Of a DNA stretch of 64,000 nt, positions 60,332 to 64,000 are shown piece after piece. A model generated the notes under the pieces. It worked only from the letters and a program-made list of their open reading frames with translations, was not told the origin of the DNA and ran no database searches. How positions within the stretch are numbered: the first letter of the stretch is position 1; each line of letters opens with the position of its first letter. Source of the DNA: an uncultured Clostridia bacterium (GTDB lineage: Bacteria > Bacillota > Clostridia > Christensenellales > Borkfalkiaceae). The stretch covers positions 1 through 64,000 of the forward strand of contig CALDOZ010000009.1 in assembly GCA_937912025.1 (NCBI GenBank), written 5' to 3'. Both the position numbers and the translations under genes were made by a program.

Positions 60332-60405
60332 CGCTTTATTAAAATTAATTTTAATACTTACGCCCTATTTTGTAAAAAATATGCTTGTAACGCTTTTTAT
60401 TTTGC

Positions 60406-60457
60406 TTGAATACAATAAAACGTAAGGAACTACCTTTTTAGTAACTTAAGTATTCAA
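60406..60457 (+). promoter_or_regulatory. Nested inverted repeat before the MntP/YtaF-like gene
   Basis: Three nested pairs share one axis: TTGAATAC/GTATTCAA (60406-60413, 60450-60457), TAAG/CTTA (60423-60426, 60445-60448) and ACTA/TAGT (60429-60432, 60439-60442). The outer 3' arm runs into the SD AAAGGA. It could be an RNA hairpin that gates translation, or a DNA operator of the winged-helix (HxlR/MarR) style. It does not look like a yybP-ykoY riboswitch. Confidence 0.6.
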
Positions 60458-60465
60458 AGGATAAA

Positions 60466-61011
60466 ATGCAACTAATATTACTACTTACTACTGCTATTAC
60501 CGTTAGCATTGATTCGTTTATATGCGGACTGTCTCTTCAGTCACAATTCAAAAGCAACTCAAAAATACTTTTTGGTATTTGTTTTTCAGTATTTATTACT
60601 TGTACTATTGGAGCAATTAGCGGGAATTTTATTGGAGCGCTACTTGATAATTTTGCCGAACTACTCGGCGGAATTATTCTTTATATAGTTGCTTGCATTA
60701 ACTTAAATTTTAAACAACCCAAACGCCAATTAATATCAGCAAAAAATGGTAAAATTTTAGCAATTTCTATTACGGTCGGCGTCGGCGTAGGGCTTGACGG
60801 AGCGCTTGCGTGCTTTTCACTCGTCGCAATAGGTTATAACGCTATTTTAATAGTGCTTTTAGTAACTATTATGCACGTTATCGCTATGCTATTTGCAATC
60901 ACCATAGCAAACAACGTTATAACTAAAAAACTACTTAGTTCTAACTATATAGCACCGTTAATAGTAGCCGTAATGGGAGCGTATAAAATAATTAACTTTT
61001 TTATAAAATAA
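60466..61011 (+). CDS. MntP/YtaF-family membrane transporter
   Basis: 181 residues, six helices in two repeats of three. Repeat motifs with the conserved Asp are SIDSFICGLS (about 16) and VGLDGALACFS (about 110), as in the manganese exporter MntP and the sporulation protein YtaF. Which of the two it is cannot be decided; an odd inverted repeat precedes the SD AAAGGA. Single gene with terminator, flanked by unrelated minus-strand genes. Confidence 0.82.
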   Translation: MQLILLLTTAITVSIDSFICGLSLQSQFKSNSKILFGICFSVFITCTIGAISGNFIGALLDNFAELLGGIILYIVACINLNFKQPKRQLISAKNGKILAISITVGVGVGLDGALACFSLVAIGYNAILIVLLVTIMHVIAMLFAITIANNVITKKLLSSNYIAPLIVAVMGAYKIINFFIK

Positions 61012-61050
61012 AACACTCGGTTTAATTCTTGTAATTTCCGAGTGTTTTTT
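61010..61050 (+). terminator. Terminator after the MntP/YtaF-like gene
   Basis: Stem AAAACACTCGG (61010-61020) with CCGAGTGTTTT (61038-61048), followed by TT. Confidence 0.88.
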
Positions 61051-61133
61051 ATTGCATTGTGTTTAAGCATATTACCGTAAATTTTTATTTTAGCGACAAT
61101 ATTTTCGCCCTACACTAACTATTCATAATTATT

Positions 61134-61838
61134 TTAATCAATGCGTGGAACAAGAGATACGCCCGTATCAAAAATTTTCCAAGGCGATAAATCTTTTGGC
61201 GGTTCTATTTTAAAAGTAAGCCTTTCCTTAGTAACGGGGTGAGTGAACGATAACGACGTTGCCCATAACGCTAAATTACCTTTAACGGCGTTTTCGCCAC
61301 CGTAACGCATATCGCCGTAAACGGGATATCCTAAGTGACTCATTTGAACGCGAATTTGATGGCTTCTACCCGTGTGCAAAGTAACTTCTGTAAACGAAAG
61401 TCCCGACTTTTCTTCAATAACTTTATATTCAAGTTCGGCAAACTTAGCGCCTTCAACAGACTGACCGCAAACGTATACCATATTATTAATAACGTTCTTT
61501 TTTAAGTAATTTGTTAACGTTTGTTGCTTTTTAGGTAACGTGCCGACTAAAACGGTATAGTATTTTTTAATAAAATCACCCGTTTTCATTTGTTCGCTAA
61601 GTCTTCCCGCCGCCTTTGACGTTTTAGCGTATACCATAACGCCACCAGTAGGACGGTCAAGCCTATGAACAAGACCAACGTAAACGTTGCCCGGTTTATT
61701 ATCTCTAACTTTAATATAGTCTTTAATAACCGTAAGCATATCAACGTCTTTGCTATCGTCAGCGCAAGACGGCATATTTTGAGGTTTTAAAACGACCATT
61801 ATGTGATTATCTTCATATAAAATAATAGGCTCTATCAT
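61134..61838 (-). CDS. RluA-family pseudouridine synthase (no S4 domain)
   Basis: 234 residues from ATG 61838 (MIEPIILYEDNHIMVVLKPQ); a GTG four codons upstream is also possible. Catalytic GLVHRLDRPTGGVMVYAKT and GRSHQIRVQMSHLGYPVYGD are intact. The missing S4 domain fits the small stand-alone RluA branch. Target RNA site unknown. It lies 28 bases after the methyltransferase gene, an RNA-modification pair. Confidence 0.92.
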   Translation of the reverse strand: MIEPIILYEDNHIMVVLKPQNMPSCADDSKDVDMLTVIKDYIKVRDNKPGNVYVGLVHRLDRPTGGVMVYAKTSKAAGRLSEQMKTGDFIKKYYTVLVGTLPKKQQTLTNYLKKNVINNMVYVCGQSVEGAKFAELEYKVIEEKSGLSFTEVTLHTGRSHQIRVQMSHLGYPVYGDMRYGGENAVKGNLALWATSLSFTHPVTKERLTFKIEPPKDLSPWKIFDTGVSLVPRID

Positions 61839-61866
61839 AATAATTTCCACAAAAAGTTGCTGTTTT

Positions 61867-62730
61867 TCATTTTTCGTTTTTCCAAAGCCCCGAACATCCG
61901 CAAGGCAACGCTATACCTTCGTTTGTAGGAAGCCCCACTTCGTACGCTTCAATTTCTCCGCCAAAATCTTTAAGATTAAGCGATAAAATGTTTTTAATAA
62001 CTTGAGGTTGAAGCCCGGTAGTATAACTGTTTATAAGGAAGAATAACGGATTATCCGACAACACGTTTACGCACGTTTTTACAAGGTTGAAAAGTTCGTT
62101 TTCAATCTTCCACGTTTCGCCGTTAGGTCCTCTACCAAAACTTGGAGGGTCCATAATAATAGCGTCGTATTTTCTTCCTCTACGAATTTCACGCTGAACG
62201 AATTTAAGACAGTCGTCAATAATAAATCTAACTTTACCTTCGCCAACGCCCGACAACCTACAATTTTCACCCGCGCGTTCAACCATACCTTTTGCCGCGT
62301 CAACGTGACAAACGGACGCGCCTGCCTTTAAGCAAGCAACGGTTGCTCCGCCCGTGTAAGCAAATAAATTAAGTACGTTTATAGGTCTATTTGCATTTTT
62401 TATAAGCGCGGACATCTTCTCCCAATTACCCGCTTGCTCAGGAAATAATCCCGTATGCTTAAAACCCATAGGCTTAATTAAAAACTTAAGTTCGCCGTAC
62501 GTTACTACCCACTCTTTAGGCATAGGCTTACGCTCTTCCCAACCGCCACCGCCCGTTGAACTACGAACGTATTTAGCGTTGAGTTGATTGTACCCGTCCA
62601 TATTAGTACTGCTTGGCCATATAACTTGAGGATCTGGTCGTAAAAGATGTACGTCTTTCCAACGTTCGAGTTTATACCCGTCCCCCGTCGCTATAATTTC
62701 ATAATCTTGCCATTTGTCTGCTAAAACCAT
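61867..62730 (-). CDS. Class I SAM-dependent rRNA methyltransferase (RlmI/RlmK-like, no PUA)
   Basis: 287 residues of the Methyltrans_SAM type. SAM site VLNLFAYTGGATVACLKAGA, then HVDAAKGMVERAGENCRLSG and the catalytic IMDPPSFGRGPNGETW, as in cytosine or guanine rRNA methyltransferases. It lacks the PUA domain of RlmI; the N-terminus (DYEIIATGDGYKLERW) is typical of the short Firmicute form. The target base is unknown. One base after ileS, so co-transcribed. Confidence 0.88.
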   Translation of the reverse strand: MVLADKWQDYEIIATGDGYKLERWKDVHLLRPDPQVIWPSSTNMDGYNQLNAKYVRSSTGGGGWEERKPMPKEWVVTYGELKFLIKPMGFKHTGLFPEQAGNWEKMSALIKNANRPINVLNLFAYTGGATVACLKAGASVCHVDAAKGMVERAGENCRLSGVGEGKVRFIIDDCLKFVQREIRRGRKYDAIIMDPPSFGRGPNGETWKIENELFNLVKTCVNVLSDNPLFFLINSYTTGLQPQVIKNILSLNLKDFGGEIEAYEVGLPTNEGIALPCGCSGLWKNEK

Positions 62731-62731
62731 A

Positions 62732-64000
62732 TTACTCCGCTTTTTCTACGCCTAAAATAACTTTATCTGAGCCAATATCCCATTCTTTAACGTAACCGCT
62801 TACGCTATCGCTAGGTATAACTTTTACGGCAAGCACGCTTGAAGCAAGTTCTTTTTCTTTACTTATAAGAACTTTTTGAGCGTTGCCGTTAGCGTTGTAA
62901 TATAAATTAATTCTATCAGTAACTTCAAAGCCTGCTTCTTTTCTCATCGTTTGAATTTTAGAAATTATTTCACGCTCGATACCTTCAAGTAAAAGTTCTT
63001 CAGTTATATTACTATCTAAAACGACTGTCATACCGTTTTCACTTGCCGACACGAAGCCCGATTTGCTTTCCGACGAAATTAATAAGTCGTTTTCGCTAAA
63101 TTCAATTTCCGCTCCGCCAAGAGTAACTTTGTATACTTCGCCTTTTTTAACTGTATCAACGATAAGGCCAGCGTCGCAACTTTCAAGGAATTGACGAATT
63201 AACCCAAGTTTTGCGCCGTATTTAGGGCCTAAAGTTTTAAGTTGTGGTTTAATTTTGTAAGTAACGAAAGATTTTGCGTCTTTTAAAAGTTCAACTTCTT
63301 TAACGTTGAGTTCGTCTTTAGCAATTTCAAGTAAATCGTCTGTTAAATTAACGCGTCTTTCAGTAGTAACGTAAAGTTTGCTAAGCGGTTGACGGTTTTT
63401 AATGTTAGCCGAATTTCTTGCCGCTCTACCAAGTACTACTACTTCTAATACTACCGACATATTTTCTTCAAGTTCGCTATCTGTAAGACTATCGTCTTTT
63501 TTAGGGAACTCGCAAAGATGAACGGACTTAGGCGCGTCTTTATAAAACTCTGGAACAAGGTTGAGATAAATACTTTCAGCCATAAACGGAACGTACGGCG
63601 CTGAAAGTTTAGCAAGCGTTACAAGCACTGTGTAAAGCGTAGTGTAAGCGGCAGCCTTGTCGTCAGTCATTTCCTTACCCCAATATCTTTCTCTACCACG
63701 GCGAATATACCAGTTACTTAAATCGTCAACGTATTCTTGAAGCATACGCGAAGTTTCAAAAATTTGGTATTTTTCAAGACCCTTATCAATATTTTCAATA
63801 AGGGTGTTAAGTTTGCTTAAAATCCACTTATCCATAAGCGAAAGTTTGCATTTTTTAATATCGTATTCGCTTGGATTATATTTATCAATTTCAGCGTAAA
63901 GCACAAAGAACGCGTAAGCATTCCAAAGCGTACCCATAAATTTACGTTGCGCTTCGCTTACCGCTTCAGGATAGAAACGTGATGGAAGCCATGGCGCTGA
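62732..64000 (-). CDS. ileS: Isoleucyl-tRNA synthetase, C-terminal part (5' end outside window)
   Basis: The reading frame stays open to the window edge: upstream of the internal ATG at 63937 it encodes SAPWLPSRFYPEAVSEAQRK, so the gene is cut by the window and the ATG is not the start. It includes the anticodon-binding domain (MGTLWNAYAFFVLYAEID, DDLSNWYIRRGRERYWG) and a C-terminal DUF5915-like region (ISKIQTMRKEAGFEVTDRIN) instead of a zinc finger, which marks the eukaryote-like IleS2 type. KMSKS and HIGH lie outside. Confidence 0.95.
   Translation of the reverse strand, partial: SAPWLPSRFYPEAVSEAQRKFMGTLWNAYAFFVLYAEIDKYNPSEYDIKKCKLSLMDKWILSKLNTLIENIDKGLEKYQIFETSRMLQEYVDDLSNWYIRRGRERYWGKEMTDDKAAAYTTLYTVLVTLAKLSAPYVPFMAESIYLNLVPEFYKDAPKSVHLCEFPKKDDSLTDSELEENMSVVLEVVVLGRAARNSANIKNRQPLSKLYVTTERRVNLTDDLLEIAKDELNVKEVELLKDAKSFVTYKIKPQLKTLGPKYGAKLGLIRQFLESCDAGLIVDTVKKGEVYKVTLGGAEIEFSENDLLISSESKSGFVSASENGMTVVLDSNITEELLLEGIEREIISKIQTMRKEAGFEVTDRINLYYNANGNAQKVLISKEKELASSVLAVKVIPSDSVSGYVKEWDIGSDKVILGVEKAE

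Noticed and set aside
60260..60465. yybP-ykoY manganese riboswitch before the MntP/YtaF-like gene
   Set aside because: The conserved loops of that class are not visible; the region shows a simple nested inverted repeat instead.
62732..63937. ileS as a short gene starting at 63937 or as a pseudogene
   Set aside because: The frame remains open and conserved to the window edge, so it is simply cut by the window.
1..64000. tRNA, rRNA, 6S, SRP or tmRNA genes in the intergenic spaces
   Set aside because: No T-arm-like GGTTCRA or other hallmark was seen in any gap, though reading by eye can miss divergent small RNAs.

Overview
Organism. The window reads as a low-GC, spore-forming Clostridia-type Firmicute. 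The evidence is spoIIGA-sigE-sigG, ylbJ, ylmC/ymxH, whiA and hprK, an anaerobic ribonucleotide reductase, a Trigger factor-ClpP-ClpX-Lon-YsxC block, Shine-Dalgarno sites of the AAGGAG type and a type 2 IleS. Finer placement (for example an uncultured gut lineage) is only a guess. About 59 protein genes were found. Nearly all lie on the minus strand, which is probably the leading strand; plus-strand genes are mostly single units. No rRNA, tRNA, CRISPR array, prophage or complete insertion sequence was found. || Layout. 1-5070: nrdD behind two NrdR boxes, then a long PrsA-type foldase lipoprotein. 5071-12550: mfd, pth, prs, tadA, rlmH, a CAAX protease and ylmC. 12553-16255: a carbohydrate-type island (AraC regulator and EamA transporter, diverging from a Gfo/Idh oxidoreductase and a GNAT). 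16301-21986: sigG, sigE, spoIIGA, a membrane-anchored unknown, nrdR and ygiQ. 21987-28980: a DUF1294 protein, hprK, uvrC, cca, whiA, a PHP hydrolase and murB. 29018-34901: a solute-binding-like protein, the CpsC/CpsD/CpsB tyrosine-kinase set, a nucleotidyltransferase and rarA. 34932-41685: ylbJ, coaD, rsmD, alr, an ABC exporter half, a DUF6062 cysteine-rich protein and a WbsX-type GH99-like protein. 41770-53668: a purine permease, ysxC, lon, an SDR, a zinc-ribbon membrane protein with a divergent XRE regulator, clpX, clpP, tig and rqcH. 54059-64000: an unknown protein, an alpha/beta hydrolase, an RluA enzyme, feoB, feoA, a surface protein, an MntP/YtaF-like transporter, a second RluA enzyme, an rRNA methyltransferase and the 3' part of ileS. 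|| How the genes work together. NrdR (19.5-20 kb) very likely represses nrdD at the other end of the window: its boxes sit on the -35 and -10 of the nrdD promoter. SpoIIGA processes pro-SigE, and SigG acts later in the forespore. ClpX, ClpP, Lon, Trigger factor and RqcH form a protein quality-control neighbourhood. CpsC, CpsD and CpsB are a tyrosine kinase, its membrane activator and its phosphatase, without any glycosyltransferase nearby. || Unexplained structure. (1) A dispersed element, 87 percent identical over 77-78 bases, follows the stop codons of nrdD and of an unknown gene 54 kb away; the full copy folds into several helices. (2) A 48-50 base palindrome occurs at 43.5 kb and 53.7 kb with identical 18-base outer arms. 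(3) Eight genes have a -10 hexamer exactly 5-6 bases before the start codon and no Shine-Dalgarno site, which predicts leaderless mRNAs. (4) Short divergent gene pairs share overlapping -10 elements. (5) GATC looks strongly depleted.
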